From contig NZ_CP140151.1 in assembly GCF_034479555.1 (NCBI RefSeq), positions 1,922,001-1,986,000 of the forward strand: 64,000 nt of DNA, read 5' to 3'. Made by a program: the position numbers and the translations under genes. How positions within the stretch are numbered: the stretch's first letter is position 1; each line of letters opens with the position of its first letter. Below are positions 1 to 11,237 of this stretch, one piece after another. The notes beneath the pieces were generated by a model. It did no database searches, was not told the DNA's origin, and saw only the letters and a program-made list of their open reading frames with translations. The stretch is from Chromohalobacter canadensis (GTDB lineage: Bacteria > Pseudomonadota > Gammaproteobacteria > Pseudomonadales > Halomonadaceae).

Positions 1-141
1 CTACGTCGCGTCGCCGCTCAGGGCGTGGAGGTGCTGGCGTATGGTGTCAGTGTCACCCGGGACACTGCCGGTGTTCCCTGTCAGGCGATGTTGACCCGAC
101 GGCTACCGGTGGGTCTCGAGCGGCTGCCGCCGAGTGCCTGA
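1..141 (+). CDS. sfsA: SfsA-like protein, C-terminal end (partial)
   Basis: An open frame enters from the left edge and stops with TGA at 139-141, leaving 46 residues. The piece contains GVEVLAYG followed by a LTRRLPV stretch, which resembles the C-terminal end of SfsA (sugar fermentation stimulation protein, a DNA-binding/nuclease-like family). Its stop lies one base from the stop of the convergent metW. The call rests on a short tail only, so the family is likely but not certain. Confidence 0.65.
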   Translation, partial: LRRVAAQGVEVLAYGVSVTRDTAGVPCQAMLTRRLPVGLERLPPSA

Positions 142-142
142 G

Positions 143-742
143 TCAGCGTGAGGCACGGGTTATACGGAAAATCGCTGTTTCACCGCACAGGTTAGGCCAC
201 AGCCGCGAGCTCCAGTGTGGTTCGTGATCGCCGTTGCCGACGCGTTGATCGACGATGGTCAGGCCCTTGTCGCGGCACAGCTGACCGAAGTCGCGAAACG
301 TCGATAGGTGGATGTTGGGCGTGTCGTACCAGGCATGTGGCAGCGACTTGGACACTGGCATGCGGCCCTGAATGCCAAGATAGAGACGGTGGCGCCAGTA
401 GGCGAAGTTGGGGAAGGCGATGATGCATTCCCGGCCCACGCGCAGCATTTCATCGAGGGTGCGGTCCGGGCGCTGCAGGGCCTGAAGCGCCTGGGTCATG
501 ATGACCAGGTCATAGGCGTCATCCTCGACGTTGCTCAGGCCGTCGTCGATGTCCTGTTCGATGACGCTCACTCCGCGCTCTATGCAAGCGGTGATGCCGT
601 CGGGGTCGATCTCCAGGCCATAGCCGACGACCTGCTTGTCACGCGCCAGGGCGGCAAGCAGTTTGCCGTCGCCGCAACCCAGGTCGAGCACACGCGCACC
701 CTGCGGGACCCAATCATGGATCAGTTTGAGATCGGCGCGCAT
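143..742 (-). CDS. metW: Methionine biosynthesis protein MetW
   Basis: A 199-residue class I SAM-methyltransferase-like protein. Motif I, VLDLGCGDG, lies at residues 18-26, and the N-terminus RADLKLIHDWVPQG is typical of MetW. MetW is usually encoded directly after metX and is thought to support homoserine acylation; its own methyl-acceptor, if any, is not known. The start is set by a TGATG junction: the metX stop and the metW ATG share one base, which indicates translational coupling. The open frame continues 76 codons upstream only as a shadow of metX. Confidence 0.93.
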   Translation of the reverse strand: MRADLKLIHDWVPQGARVLDLGCGDGKLLAALARDKQVVGYGLEIDPDGITACIERGVSVIEQDIDDGLSNVEDDAYDLVIMTQALQALQRPDRTLDEMLRVGRECIIAFPNFAYWRHRLYLGIQGRMPVSKSLPHAWYDTPNIHLSTFRDFGQLCRDKGLTIVDQRVGNGDHEPHWSSRLWPNLCGETAIFRITRASR

Positions 743-1902
743 CAGGTCGTCTCCTCGAGCTGCAGGTCGCGGGCGGCGCGACGCATGAAGCCGCCGAATA
801 CCGCTTCGTAACGCGGATGCGGTAGCAGGAATGCATCGTGGCCATGGGGCGAGTCGATACTGGCGTAGCTGACGGTCTTGTCGGCGCGCATCAGGGCGTC
901 GACCAGTTCTCTCGAACGCGGCGGTGCGAAGCGCCAGTCGGTGGTGAAGCTGACCACCAGGAACGGGCATTGTGCTGGCGCCAGCGCCGTGGCCAGATCG
1001 CCGCCGTGCAGGGCGGCCGGGTCGAAGTAATCCAGTGCCTTGGTCATCAGCAAATACGTATTGGCATCGAAGCTGGTGGAAAACGTATCGCCCTGGTGAC
1101 GCAGATACGATTCGACCTGGAACTCCACGTCATAGCCGAAGTTGAGCTGATCGGTGCGCAGGTCACGGCCGAACTTGGCCCCCATCGAATGCTCGGACAG
1201 ATAGGTGATATGGCCGATCATGCGGGCCAGCTTGAGGCCACGCTTGGGCACCGTTCCGTGCTCCTCATACCAGCCGTCATGAAAGTCGGGGTCCGAGCGA
1301 ATCGCCTGGCGGGCGACCTCGTTGAAGGCGATGTTCTGCGCCGAGAGACGCGGCGTGGCAGCGATGACCACGGCATTGGCGATGCGCTCAGGATACGCCA
1401 TCGTCCATTGCAGCACCTGCATGCCGCCAAGGCTGCCGCCGACCACGGCGGCAAAGCGTTCGATGCCCAGCCGATCGGCCAGGCGGGCCTGGCTGTGCAC
1501 CCAGTCGGCCACCGTCAAGACCGGGAATGCCGGCCCCCAGGCGCGCTGTGTCTCGGGGTTGGTCGAGGCGGGGCCGGTACTGCCGTGGCAGCCGCCGAGG
1601 TTGTTGAGCGAAACGACGAAGAAGCGATCGGTGTCGATCGCCTTGCCGGGGCCGATATAGGCGTCCCACCAGCCGGGCTTGCGGTCTTCCATGCTGTGGA
1701 AGCCTGCCGCGTGATGATGGCCGGAAAGCGCATGGCAGATCAGCACCGCGTTATTGCGTTCGGCGTTGAGCGTGCCATACGTTTCGTAGACCAGCGTGTA
1801 GTCGGACAGTGTCTTGCCGCCGGCCAGAGCCAGCGGGGTATCGAAGTGCGCCGTTTGCGGCGTGACCAGACCGACCGAGTCGGGAGGTAGCGTATCGGGC
1901 AT
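742..1902 (-). CDS. metX: Homoserine O-acyltransferase MetX
   Basis: A 386-residue alpha/beta-hydrolase-fold enzyme that acylates L-homoserine in the first committed step of methionine synthesis. The nucleophile elbow GGSLGG places the catalytic serine at residue 157. The acid is probably D322 ([10 protein letters not shown]) and the histidine H355 (HGHDAFL). MetX proteins of this lineage use either acetyl-CoA or succinyl-CoA, and I cannot decide which from the sequence. The ATG at 1902 was chosen over an upstream TTG at 1941 because homology begins around MPDTLPPD; no strong ribosome binding site is visible. It is coupled to metW. Confidence 0.93.
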   Translation of the reverse strand: MPDTLPPDSVGLVTPQTAHFDTPLALAGGKTLSDYTLVYETYGTLNAERNNAVLICHALSGHHHAAGFHSMEDRKPGWWDAYIGPGKAIDTDRFFVVSLNNLGGCHGSTGPASTNPETQRAWGPAFPVLTVADWVHSQARLADRLGIERFAAVVGGSLGGMQVLQWTMAYPERIANAVVIAATPRLSAQNIAFNEVARQAIRSDPDFHDGWYEEHGTVPKRGLKLARMIGHITYLSEHSMGAKFGRDLRTDQLNFGYDVEFQVESYLRHQGDTFSTSFDANTYLLMTKALDYFDPAALHGGDLATALAPAQCPFLVVSFTTDWRFAPPRSRELVDALMRADKTVSYASIDSPHGHDAFLLPHPRYEAVFGGFMRRAARDLQLEETT

Positions 1903-1962
1903 CGTGTGTGTCGGTTTCCGTGTCCAGCGTGGGGCGCGCAACGGCGCCAGGGTCGTGAATGT

Positions 1963-2553
1963 TCAGAATCCTACCAGTATGCCGGGCAAACCCGCTGCAC
2001 GGGCCAAGGCGCCGACGATAAGACTATCGAACAGGCTGATGGCGATGAACACCACGATCGGCGACAAGTCGATCATGCCCAGCGGGGGGATGACCTTGCG
2101 TACCGGGGCCATGATCGGTTCGACCAATTGGTGGACGAGAATGGCGCCGGGATGGCTGGCCTGCGGCGCGACCCAACTGAGAATGATCATGATGATCAGG
2201 GCAAAGAAATAGATGTCGAGGATGGCGCTCAACACCCCGGCCAGAGCCGCCACCAACACGCCCTGAATCGGCGGCATGCCGATGCCGGCGAGCTTGAGCA
2301 GCACGAAGATGGTGATGCCCTTGATCAACAAACCCGCGACCAGCGAGGCGGGATCGAAACGTCCACGCGGGCGGAAGATGCGCTGCAACGGCGCAACCAC
2401 CGGACGCGTGGCCCTGATCACTGCCTGACTGACAGGGTTGTAATAATCGGCGCGCGAAAACTGCAGCAGAAAGCGCAGCATCAAGACGAACAGATACACA
2501 TTGATTAGTGTGTTGACCAGCATCAAGCCGGCGCTTCCCATTTGGCTGCCCAT
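1963..2553 (-). CDS. yggT: YggT family inner-membrane protein
   Basis: A 196-residue, very hydrophobic protein made of two similar YggT repeats, each with transmembrane segments followed by an amphipathic stretch with RPVVAPLQRIFRP or EPIMAPVRKVIPP. This duplicated layout is typical of gammaproteobacterial YggT. The function is unsettled; links to osmotic tolerance and to division/envelope proteins have been proposed for relatives. The start ATG is preceded by GGAGGAG at good spacing. It sits between proC and metX in an order shared with Pseudomonas. Confidence 0.9.
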   Translation of the reverse strand: MGSQMGSAGLMLVNTLINVYLFVLMLRFLLQFSRADYYNPVSQAVIRATRPVVAPLQRIFRPRGRFDPASLVAGLLIKGITIFVLLKLAGIGMPPIQGVLVAALAGVLSAILDIYFFALIIMIILSWVAPQASHPGAILVHQLVEPIMAPVRKVIPPLGMIDLSPIVVFIAISLFDSLIVGALARAAGLPGILVGF

Positions 2554-2589
2554 GGGGCTCCTCCGTGTCGAATGGGTGAAAGGGGGGTG

Positions 2590-3414
2590 TCAGTCGCGGC
2601 TCAGTTCGTCGGCCAGTTCACGGGCGCGTGTCGCGCAGGCTTGCGTCGCATTTTCGAATAGCTGACGCAGGCCGTCATCCTCGAAGCTATTGATGGCGCG
2701 TTCGGTGGTGCCGTTGGGCGAGGTCACGCGGCGGCGCAATTCAGCTGGCTCGAATTCACTTTCGCGGGCCATGCTGGCCGCGCCGTAGGCGGTCTGCAGG
2801 GCCAGGCGGCGGGCGCTGTCGGCGGGCAAGCCGAGCTTCTTGCCGGCGTCCTCGAGCGCTTCCATGATCAAAAAGAAATACGCGGGTCCGCTACCTGACA
2901 CGGCAGTGACCGCCTCGAGCAACGTCTCGTCGGCGACCCATTCCACGAGCCCTACGGTTTCCAGCAGCGAGGTGGCTAACTGCTTGTGCTCCTCGCTGAC
3001 GCGGGCGTTGGCGTAAAGCCCCGAGGCGCCCTGACCGACCAGGCTGGGGGTGTTGGGCATGCAGCGGATCACGGCCATGTTACCGCCCAGCCAGGTATCT
3101 AGCGTCTCGGCACTCAAGCCGGCGGCCACGGAGACGATCAGTGGGCGTTGACGCTGTACGCTATCGCGCAATTCGTGACATACCTCGCGCATGGCCTGCG
3201 GTTTGACAGCCAGAACCACGACATCCGCGTTTTCGACGGCCGCGTTGTTGTCGGAGGTGGTGTGGACGCCATAGCGCGATGCGAGCGCGTCGAGTGTCTG
3301 GGCGCCGCGTGCGGTGGCGGTGATGGCCTCGGCGGGATAGCCGCCTTCGATCATGCCGCCAAAAATGGCGCTGGCCATGTTCCCGGCGCCTATGAATGTG
3401 ACTTGGCTTGTCAT
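2590..3414 (-). CDS. proC: Pyrroline-5-carboxylate reductase
   Basis: A 274-residue NAD(P)H-dependent enzyme that reduces pyrroline-5-carboxylate to proline, the last step of proline synthesis. The Rossmann motif GAGNMA is at residues 9-14. The C-terminal dimerisation domain contains the family signature region with AVSGSGPAYFF and later RRRVTSPNGTTE. The start ATG has AGGAG six bases upstream; 36 further codons upstream are only open frame. It lies between yggS and yggT in the same orientation. In a halophile proline may also serve as a compatible solute, which is inference. Confidence 0.97.
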   Translation of the reverse strand: MTSQVTFIGAGNMASAIFGGMIEGGYPAEAITATARGAQTLDALASRYGVHTTSDNNAAVENADVVVLAVKPQAMREVCHELRDSVQRQRPLIVSVAAGLSAETLDTWLGGNMAVIRCMPNTPSLVGQGASGLYANARVSEEHKQLATSLLETVGLVEWVADETLLEAVTAVSGSGPAYFFLIMEALEDAGKKLGLPADSARRLALQTAYGAASMARESEFEPAELRRRVTSPNGTTERAINSFEDDGLRQLFENATQACATRARELADELSRD

Positions 3415-3463
3415 GAGGTCTCCTGAAGTGTCGCGGCGAAACAATGGGTTAAGGGCAAGGCGA

Positions 3464-4171
3464 TCAGGGGCGCGGCGCGCGGTTCCCGAAAATGGCCGTG
3501 CCCAGACGGACCAGGGTGGCACCTTCGAGAACGGCGGCCTCGAGATCGCCGCTCATGCCCATCGATAAGGTATCCAGGGGCGCCTGGGGGTGTCGCTGGC
3601 GGAGCATTTCGAGCAAGGAGCGCAACTCGGCGAAGGGTCGCCGTTGGGCCGCCGGGTCGTCGCTCGGTGCGGGCAGTGTCATCAAGCCGCGCAGCCGCAG
3701 GCGTGGCAGCGCCACCACGGCGTCGGCCAGTGCCGGCAAGGCCTCGGGCGTCACACCTGACTTGCTGGCTTCGCCGCTGACGTTGACTTGCAGGCAAACA
3801 TTCAGCGGCTCCAGCGCTGCTGGGCGCTGCGCGTCGAGGCGTGTGGCGATGCGTGCGCGGTCGATGGTATGTACCCACTGGAAGTGTTCGGCCACCGCGC
3901 GGGTCTTGTTGGATTGCAAAGGGCCGATGAAATGCCAGACGATACCCTCGAGATCGTCCAGCGAGGCCTGTTTGTCGAGCGCTTCCTGAAGATAGTTCTC
4001 GCCGAATGCGCGCTGCCCCGCAGCGAAGGCCTGGCGCACGCTGGCTGCAGGTTGTGTCTTGCTCACGGCCAACAGGCAGGCGTCCTCGCCGTCACGCCCC
4101 GCGCTCGCCAGGGCGTGGGTCAAACGCTGGCGAGCGCGTTCGAGGGATTCGGCGATGGTGACATCTGGCAT
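3464..4171 (-). CDS. yggS: PLP homeostasis protein YggS (PLPBP family)
   Basis: A 235-residue single-domain alanine-racemase-like barrel protein that carries pyridoxal phosphate and keeps free PLP balanced; no enzymatic activity is known for the family. The PLP-binding lysine is K38 in LLAVSKTQP. GENYLQEALDK, WHFIGPLQSNK and the closing SMGMSGDLEAAV block are all characteristic. Only 34 bases separate its ATG from the divergent pilT start, so the two promoters must overlap or lie inside the genes. Confidence 0.96.
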   Translation of the reverse strand: MPDVTIAESLERARQRLTHALASAGRDGEDACLLAVSKTQPAASVRQAFAAGQRAFGENYLQEALDKQASLDDLEGIVWHFIGPLQSNKTRAVAEHFQWVHTIDRARIATRLDAQRPAALEPLNVCLQVNVSGEASKSGVTPEALPALADAVVALPRLRLRGLMTLPAPSDDPAAQRRPFAELRSLLEMLRQRHPQAPLDTLSMGMSGDLEAAVLEGATLVRLGTAIFGNRAPRP

Positions 4172-4205
4172 ACTGGGAAACCCTGTCCGCGAGCGAGAGA
4201 AATGC

Positions 4206-5246
4206 ATGGATATTATCGAATTGCTGGCGTTCTCGGCAAAACAGAAGGCGTCTGATCTGCATCTGTCCGCCGGTTTGCCGCCAATGATTCGCGTCGACGG
4301 CGATATTCGCCGGCTCAACGTGCCGCCGATCGAGGATCGTGACGTTCGCAAGTTGATCTACGCGATCATGAACGATCAACAGCGCCGCGACTATGAAGAG
4401 GCGCTCGAGCATGATTTCTCGTTCGAGGTGCCGGGGGTGGCGCGTTTCCGTGTCAACGTCTTCCACCAGGGGCGCGGCGCGGGCGCTGTCTTCCGTACCA
4501 TTCCCAGCGAAGTTCTCACCCTGGATGACCTGGACCTGGGCGATGTGTTTCGACGCCTGGCCTCGCTGCCGCGCGGGTTGGTGCTGGTGACGGGGCCTAC
4601 CGGGTCGGGCAAGAGTACGACCTTGGCGGCGATGATCGACTACGTCAACGAAAACTACTATCAACATGTGCTGACCATCGAGGATCCAGTAGAGTTCGTG
4701 CATCGCAGCAAACGCAGTCTCGTCAATCAGCGCGAATTGCATCGCGATACGCGCAGCTTCGCCACGGCGTTGCGTTCGGCGCTGCGCGAGGACCCCGACG
4801 TGATTCTGGTCGGCGAGTTGCGCGACCTGGAGACCATCCGTCTGGCGCTGACCGCCGCCGAAACCGGGCACCTGGTGTTCGGTACCTTGCATACCACCTC
4901 GGCGGCCAAGACTGTGGATCGCATCATCGATGTGTTCCCGGGCGACGAGAAAAGCATGGTGCGTTCGATGTTGTCCGAGTCGTTGCAAGGGGTGATCTCG
5001 CAGGTCCTGCTCAAGCGTGAGGGTGGCGGGCGCGTGGCGGCCCACGAGATCCTGGTGGCCAGCGCGGCGGTGCGTAACTTGATACGCGAGAACAAGCTGG
5101 CGCAGATGTATTCCTCGATCCAGACCGGCGGCAGCCTAGGCATGCAGACACTGGATGCGGCTCTTTCGCGCTTGGTGGCGCAGGATGTCGTCTCGCGCGC
5201 CGAGGCGCAGGCCAAGGCGAAGGATGGGCGCGTGCTGGGCATGTAA
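4206..5246 (+). CDS. pilT: Type IV pilus retraction ATPase PilT
   Basis: A 346-residue cytoplasmic hexameric ATPase that powers depolymerisation of the type IV pilus and hence twitching motility. Walker A GPTGSGKST is at residues 130-138. The Asp box and Walker B region is followed by the His-box stretch TGHLVFGTLHTTSA. The C-terminus has AVRNLIRENK, the counterpart of the AIRNLIRE motif needed for retraction. Length fits the Pseudomonas protein. ATG 4206 was chosen because PilT homology starts at MDIIELLAFS; the ribosome site is weak. pilU follows after 37 bases. Confidence 0.97.
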   Translation: MDIIELLAFSAKQKASDLHLSAGLPPMIRVDGDIRRLNVPPIEDRDVRKLIYAIMNDQQRRDYEEALEHDFSFEVPGVARFRVNVFHQGRGAGAVFRTIPSEVLTLDDLDLGDVFRRLASLPRGLVLVTGPTGSGKSTTLAAMIDYVNENYYQHVLTIEDPVEFVHRSKRSLVNQRELHRDTRSFATALRSALREDPDVILVGELRDLETIRLALTAAETGHLVFGTLHTTSAAKTVDRIIDVFPGDEKSMVRSMLSESLQGVISQVLLKREGGGRVAAHEILVASAAVRNLIRENKLAQMYSSIQTGGSLGMQTLDAALSRLVAQDVVSRAEAQAKAKDGRVLGM

Positions 5247-5283
5247 GCCTGGCACCAATCGACAGTCGCGAAGGAGAACGCGA

Positions 5284-6426
5284 ATGACGCCATACGAGTG
5301 GCTGACGCAACTGCTGGATATCATGCTCGACAAGCAGGCCTCCGACCTGCTGATTTCGACCGGGGCGCCGCCGAGTCTCAAGATCAATGGCGAGCTGGTC
5401 ACGCTGGGCGAGCAGGCGATGTCGGTGGCGCAGGTGCACGAGTTGGTCTCGGCGGCGCTGCCTCAGGGCGTGGGTGAGCGTTTCGAGGCCGAACGTGAGG
5501 CCAACTTCGCGCTCAGCCTGCAGGGCAAGGGGCGCTTTCGCGTGAGTGCCTTCTATCAGCGCAGCCAGATGGCGATGGTCGTGCGCCGCATTGCCTTCGA
5601 TATTCCTGACTTGGCGAGCCTGGCGTTGCCGGATGCCTTGAGTGAGCTGGTCAATCGCAAGCGTGGCCTGGTGTTCATCGTCGGTGGCACAGGCAGTGGC
5701 AAGTCGACCACGCTGGCGTCGATGATTCAGCATCGCAATCAGACGACCGGCGGGCATGTCATCAGTATCGAGGATCCCATCGAATACATTCACCCGCATG
5801 GCCGCGCGATTATCAATCAGCGTGAGGTGGGCATCGATACCGAATCCTTCGAGGTGGCGCTCAAGAATGCGCTGCGTCAGGCGCCCGATGTGATCATGAT
5901 CGGTGAGGTCCGCTCGCGCGAGATCATGGAGCATGCGTTGACGTTTGCCGAGACCGGTCATCTGTGTCTGGCGACGCTGCATGCCAACAACGCCAATCAG
6001 GCGCTGGAGCGGATTCAGCATTTCTTCCCCAGCGAGCGCCACGAACAGGTGTGGATGGACCTATCGCTCAATTTGCAGGCCATCGTTGCCCAGCGGTTGT
6101 TGCCCCGTGAGGATGGCGAGGGGCGATGTGCGGCGGTCGAAGTGATGCTGCGTTCGCCGCTGGTCAGTGATCTTATCCGCAAGGGGGCGATTCACGACCT
6201 CAAGGAGGTCATGCAGCGCTCCCACGACCAGGGAATGCAGACCTTCGATCAGGCGCTATATGCACTCTATCGGCAAGGGTGCATCAGCGAAAAGATGGCA
6301 TTGGTGCATGCCGACTCAGCTAATGATCTGCGGTTGCGCATCGATTATGGCGATGCCGATAGCCCGCAATTGGCACGCGCCAGCGATGCCGCCGAGCGTT
6401 TTACCCTTAAAGGCGACGATGAATGA
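5284..6426 (+). CDS. pilU: PilT-dependent retraction ATPase PilU
   Basis: A 380-residue PilT paralogue that assists PilT-driven pilus retraction. Walker A GGTGSGKST is at residues 134-142, followed by ISIEDPIEYIH, the Walker B area IMIGEVRSREIMEHAL and the His-box TGHLCLATLHANNANQ. An AAGGAG site precedes the ATG. Its stop lies only four bases from that of the convergent anmK, with no room for a separate terminator. Confidence 0.96.
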   Translation: MTPYEWLTQLLDIMLDKQASDLLISTGAPPSLKINGELVTLGEQAMSVAQVHELVSAALPQGVGERFEAEREANFALSLQGKGRFRVSAFYQRSQMAMVVRRIAFDIPDLASLALPDALSELVNRKRGLVFIVGGTGSGKSTTLASMIQHRNQTTGGHVISIEDPIEYIHPHGRAIINQREVGIDTESFEVALKNALRQAPDVIMIGEVRSREIMEHALTFAETGHLCLATLHANNANQALERIQHFFPSERHEQVWMDLSLNLQAIVAQRLLPREDGEGRCAAVEVMLRSPLVSDLIRKGAIHDLKEVMQRSHDQGMQTFDQALYALYRQGCISEKMALVHADSANDLRLRIDYGDADSPQLARASDAAERFTLKGDDE

Positions 6427-6430
6427 ACCT

Positions 6431-7546
6431 TCACGGTGCATAGAGACCGCCCAGCACGCGGTAACCGCGTGCGCCCGTGACCTCGGGCAGGTTGCCGGGG
6501 CGCTGAACGAGGCGCTGATGGGCAAGCCAGGCGAAAGCACCGGCTTCCAGCCAGTCCGCTGACCAGCCGAAATGCTCGCAAGGCGTCAGCGGGATCTCGG
6601 GCAGGTAGCGCTGAATGCGTGTCAGGAGGTCTGCATTGTGGGCGCCGCCTCCGCAGGGGATGAGCGCGTCGCAATACGCGTCCGAGTGTTCGCTGCTTTG
6701 GGCGACGCCCATGGCGATGCTGGCGGCGGTCAGTTCGGCGAGCGTCGCTTGAACGTCTTGGGGCGCTTCGTCACCCGTGAGATGCGTCGCTAACCAGTCG
6801 AGATGAAAATGCTCGCGCCCGGTGCTCTTGGGCGGCGGGCGCCGAAAATAGGCATCATCCAGGAGGCGCGAGAGCAAAGCCTCGTCGACGCGGCCGCCGG
6901 CGGCCCAGGCGCCATCGGCGTCGTAGGTGTGGCCCAGGTGGTGCTGGCACCAAGCATCCATCAGCATGTTGGCGGGGCCGGTGTCGAAACCGAGCACGGG
7001 GGCCGGGTCGCCACTCGGAGGAAGACGCGTGAGGTTGGCGATGCCACCGAGGTTGAGGATCAAGCGCGTATGTGCGGGGGAGGTAAAAAGCGCGGCATGA
7101 AAGGCCGGCGCGAGCGGCGCGGCTTGTCCACCAGCGGCCATATCGCGGCGCCGAAAATCGCCGACCACCGCGCAGCCGGTCAGCTCGGCGAGCAGGCTGG
7201 GGTTGTCGAGCTGATAAGTATGCGGCGGTGTGCCCTCGGGGGCGTGTTCGATGGTCTGCCCGTGGCTGCCGATGGCGGCGATGTCGCCAGGTGAGGTGCC
7301 GGTCTTCTTGAGCAGGCGATTGACTGCCTCGGCCTGCTGTTCGCAGAAGGCAGTCTCAAGCCGGGCCAACTCCGCGAAGGTGGTGTCGCGGGCGAGACAT
7401 AAGGCAAGCAGGTCCTCGCGCAGCGCGGCGGGAAAGGCCACCCCAGTGGCATCCAGCCATTCGGGGCGGCCATCACCACAACGCACCAGGGCGGCGTCGA
7501 TGCCATCCAAGCTGGTGCCGGACATCAGGCCGATATAAAGGGGCAT
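6431..7546 (-). CDS. anmK: Anhydro-N-acetylmuramic acid kinase
   Basis: A 371-residue cytoplasmic kinase of peptidoglycan recycling that opens and phosphorylates 1,6-anhydro-MurNAc to MurNAc-6-phosphate. The N-terminal phosphate-binding motif GLMSGTSLDGID starts at residue 6, and GFDTGPANMLMD and PCGGGAHN are further ASKHA-fold signatures. Three in-frame ATGs lie within 12 bases (7558, 7552, 7546). The last was chosen because it alone has a well-spaced GGAG. It is divergent from tyrS. Confidence 0.95.
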   Translation of the reverse strand: MPLYIGLMSGTSLDGIDAALVRCGDGRPEWLDATGVAFPAALREDLLALCLARDTTFAELARLETAFCEQQAEAVNRLLKKTGTSPGDIAAIGSHGQTIEHAPEGTPPHTYQLDNPSLLAELTGCAVVGDFRRRDMAAGGQAAPLAPAFHAALFTSPAHTRLILNLGGIANLTRLPPSGDPAPVLGFDTGPANMLMDAWCQHHLGHTYDADGAWAAGGRVDEALLSRLLDDAYFRRPPPKSTGREHFHLDWLATHLTGDEAPQDVQATLAELTAASIAMGVAQSSEHSDAYCDALIPCGGGAHNADLLTRIQRYLPEIPLTPCEHFGWSADWLEAGAFAWLAHQRLVQRPGNLPEVTGARGYRVLGGLYAP

Positions 7547-7645
7547 GTTCATCTCCATGTGCCGGGGCGCTCAACCGCCGTCGAAGAGTCATGCTAACAT
7601 TCCCCGTTATTGCCCAAGACACTCTATTTGCGGAGAGAGGATACG

Positions 7646-8842
7646 ATGACCGACGTCGCTGATGCGCTGGCGCTGCTCAAGCGTGGTACCCATGAAATCC
7701 TGCTGGAAGACGAGTTGGTTAAAAAACTCGAGTCCGGCCGTAAGCTGCGTATCAAGGCGGGCTTCGATCCTACTGCGCCGGATCTTCACCTAGGGCATAG
7801 CGTGTTGCTGACCAAGATGCGCCAGTTTCAGGATCTGGGTCATCAGGTAGTGTTCCTGATCGGCGACTTCACGGGACGTATCGGCGACCCCACAGGGAAG
7901 AACGTGACGCGCAAGCCGCTGACCGAAGAAGAGGTCAAGGCTAATGCGGAGACCTATAAAGAGCAGGTGTTCAAGGTCCTCGACCCGGCACTGACGGAAG
8001 TGCGCTTCAACGCCGAGTGGATGAGCCAGCTTTCCGCGGCCGACATGATCGAGCTGGCGGCGCAGTCCACCGTGGCACGGATGCTGGAGCGCGACGATTT
8101 CGAGAAGCGTTATACGGCCAATCAGTCGATCTCGATTCACGAGTTCCTGTATCCCTTGGTACAGGGCTACGACTCGGTGGCGCTTGAGGCCGATATCGAG
8201 CTAGGCGGCACCGATCAGAAGTTCAACCTGCTGATGGGGCGCGAGATCCAGAAGCATTTCGGTCAGGCGCCGCAGGTGGTCATGACCATGCCGCTGCTGG
8301 AAGGGCTAGACGGCGTACAGAAAATGTCCAAGTCTCTGGGCAACTATGTCGGGGTCGACGATACGCCAGGAGTGATGTTCAACAAGCTGGTATCGATGCC
8401 TGATAGCCTGATGTGGCGTTACTTCGAACTGCTGTCACTGAAGTCCAACGACGAGATAGAAAAAATCCGTCGGTCCATCGAGTCAGGTGCCAATCCGCGT
8501 GATATCAAGATGGAACTGGCGCGTGAGTTGATCGGGCGCTATCACGGTGATGAGGCTGCCGCTAATGCGCACAAGTCGGCGGGCAACCAGTTGGCGGAAG
8601 GTGAGCTGCCGGAAGACCTGCCAGAGGTCGAGGTAATGTTCGAAGGCGAGCAAGCGCCGATTGCTGCGGTGCTCAACCGCTCGGGGCTGGCCAACAATAG
8701 CGCCCAGGCCAAGGACATGCTGGGCAATGGCCGCGTCAAGGTCGATGGCGATGTCGTGGCACGCGATCATATGCTTGCCACTGGTCGAAGTTATGTCATC
8801 CAGGCGGGTAAAAAGCGTTATGCGCGGGTGATTTTGGGGTAG
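7646..8842 (+). CDS. tyrS: Tyrosyl-tRNA synthetase
   Basis: A 398-residue class I aminoacyl-tRNA synthetase that charges tRNA-Tyr. The HIGH-type motif is HLGH at residues 48-51 and KMSKS is at 226-230. The C-terminal part (about 335-398) is an S4-type RNA-binding domain containing [19 protein letters not shown]. The start ATG follows a GGAGAGAGG ribosome site; 12 further codons upstream are open but unlikely. It is encoded just before the rRNA operon, as in pseudomonads, and a tRNA-Tyr gene lies about 8 kb downstream. Confidence 0.97.
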   Translation: MTDVADALALLKRGTHEILLEDELVKKLESGRKLRIKAGFDPTAPDLHLGHSVLLTKMRQFQDLGHQVVFLIGDFTGRIGDPTGKNVTRKPLTEEEVKANAETYKEQVFKVLDPALTEVRFNAEWMSQLSAADMIELAAQSTVARMLERDDFEKRYTANQSISIHEFLYPLVQGYDSVALEADIELGGTDQKFNLLMGREIQKHFGQAPQVVMTMPLLEGLDGVQKMSKSLGNYVGVDDTPGVMFNKLVSMPDSLMWRYFELLSLKSNDEIEKIRRSIESGANPRDIKMELARELIGRYHGDEAAANAHKSAGNQLAEGELPEDLPEVEVMFEGEQAPIAAVLNRSGLANNSAQAKDMLGNGRVKVDGDVVARDHMLATGRSYVIQAGKKRYARVILG

Positions 8843-9007
8843 GGCCAAGCGCCACGTTTTATCCGTGTAAAAATCCCTTGCGTTCGCGCCGGCAGGTCCG
8901 TAAAGTACGCATCCGCTGCCGGCGACGGACCTCGTGGCCAGCGGTGGAAGGGTAGCGCAAGTGGCTGACTTGCTTGAGAAATTCGAATCGTTGGTTGGTT
9001 TTCTCGC

Positions 9008-9035
9008 TTGACAGTGACGCCGGATTCGGTAAAAT
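9008..9035 (+). promoter_or_regulatory. rRNA operon promoter P1
   Basis: TTGACA at 9008-9013 and TAAAAT at 9030-9035 are separated by 16 bases. This sigma-70 promoter lies about 300 bases before 16S. The rest of the 500-base gap after tyrS holds P2, a boxA and the 16S leader; I see no gene there. Confidence 0.75.
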
Positions 9036-9110
9036 GCGCCGCACCTCGAAAGGCCCCTGACAACGCCGCGGTTCAAGGCGATGTCAGCGATTGTCACCTC
9101 GGCTAGCGCC

Positions 9111-9138
9111 TTGACAATCACGGCGCTTTCGGTAGAAT
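9111..9138 (+). promoter_or_regulatory. rRNA operon promoter P2
   Basis: TTGACA at 9111-9116 and TAGAAT at 9133-9138 with a 16-base spacer, about 100 bases after P1. A tandem pair of strong promoters is the usual arrangement for rrn operons. Confidence 0.8.
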
Positions 9139-9178
9139 ACGCCTTCCTTGCGAGGCGCCCAACGGGCACACGCAAGCA

Positions 9179-9190
9179 GCTCTTTAACAA
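9179..9190 (+). promoter_or_regulatory. boxA antitermination signal of the 16S leader
   Basis: GCTCTTTAACAA matches the core of rrn boxA, which loads the NusB-S10 antitermination complex so that polymerase can pass Rho sites in rRNA. The same element recurs before 23S at 11367-11379. Confidence 0.75.
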
Positions 9191-9342
9191 TCGATCAGGT
9201 AATTCATGTGGGCGTTTGCTCAGGATAGGGGTGCCAGTCACGACCTATCAAGGCAAACGACTCGTCAAGGATCTTCGGATCTTTTTGAGAACGTTTTAGT
9301 CTTGAACCAAGTTTGGTCCGCTCAACGGACTATCAGACTTTC

Positions 9343-10881
<1,539 letters not shown>

Positions 10882-10975
10882 AACGACCGCGCATCCCCCC
10901 TGGGTAAGCGCTCACAATGAATTACCTGATCGCGCAGAGCAACGACTGTTTGGGTCCTGGACCCAGTGGTAAGCC

Positions 10976-11052
<77 letters not shown>

Positions 11053-11084
11053 AATTTCAGCCACGACAGCGTTATGTCGAGACT

Positions 11085-11102
11085 CGCCTAGCAGGCTAGG
11101 CG
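11085..11102 (+). other. Hairpin in the 16S-23S spacer
   Basis: CGCCTAG (11085-11091), loop CAGG, CTAGGCG (11096-11102) gives a perfect 7-bp stem between the two spacer tRNAs. It is probably an element of precursor folding or processing; no T-run follows. Confidence 0.5.
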
Positions 11103-11142
11103 TCGCCTCAACATGCCTTGTCTTGACTGAAATGATCTTGTT

Positions 11143-11218
11143 GGGGCCTTAGCTCAGCTGGGAGAGCGCCTGCCTTGCACGCAGGAGGTCACCGGTTCGA
11201 TCCCGGTAGGCTCCACCA
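11143..11218 (+). tRNA. alaT: tRNA-Ala (TGC)
   Basis: A 76-nt cloverleaf with anticodon TGC at 11176-11178, T-arm CCGG-TTCGATC-CCGG and encoded CCA. It is the second spacer tRNA of this rrn operon. A broken copy of its 3' half follows 20 bases later. Confidence 0.97.
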
Positions 11219-11237
11219 TTTACAGGATGGATGCCAA

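Noticed and set aside
838..1890. 350-codon plus-strand frame opposite metX
   Set aside because: metX shows all its catalytic motifs on the other strand; the antisense frame is a by-product of high GC.
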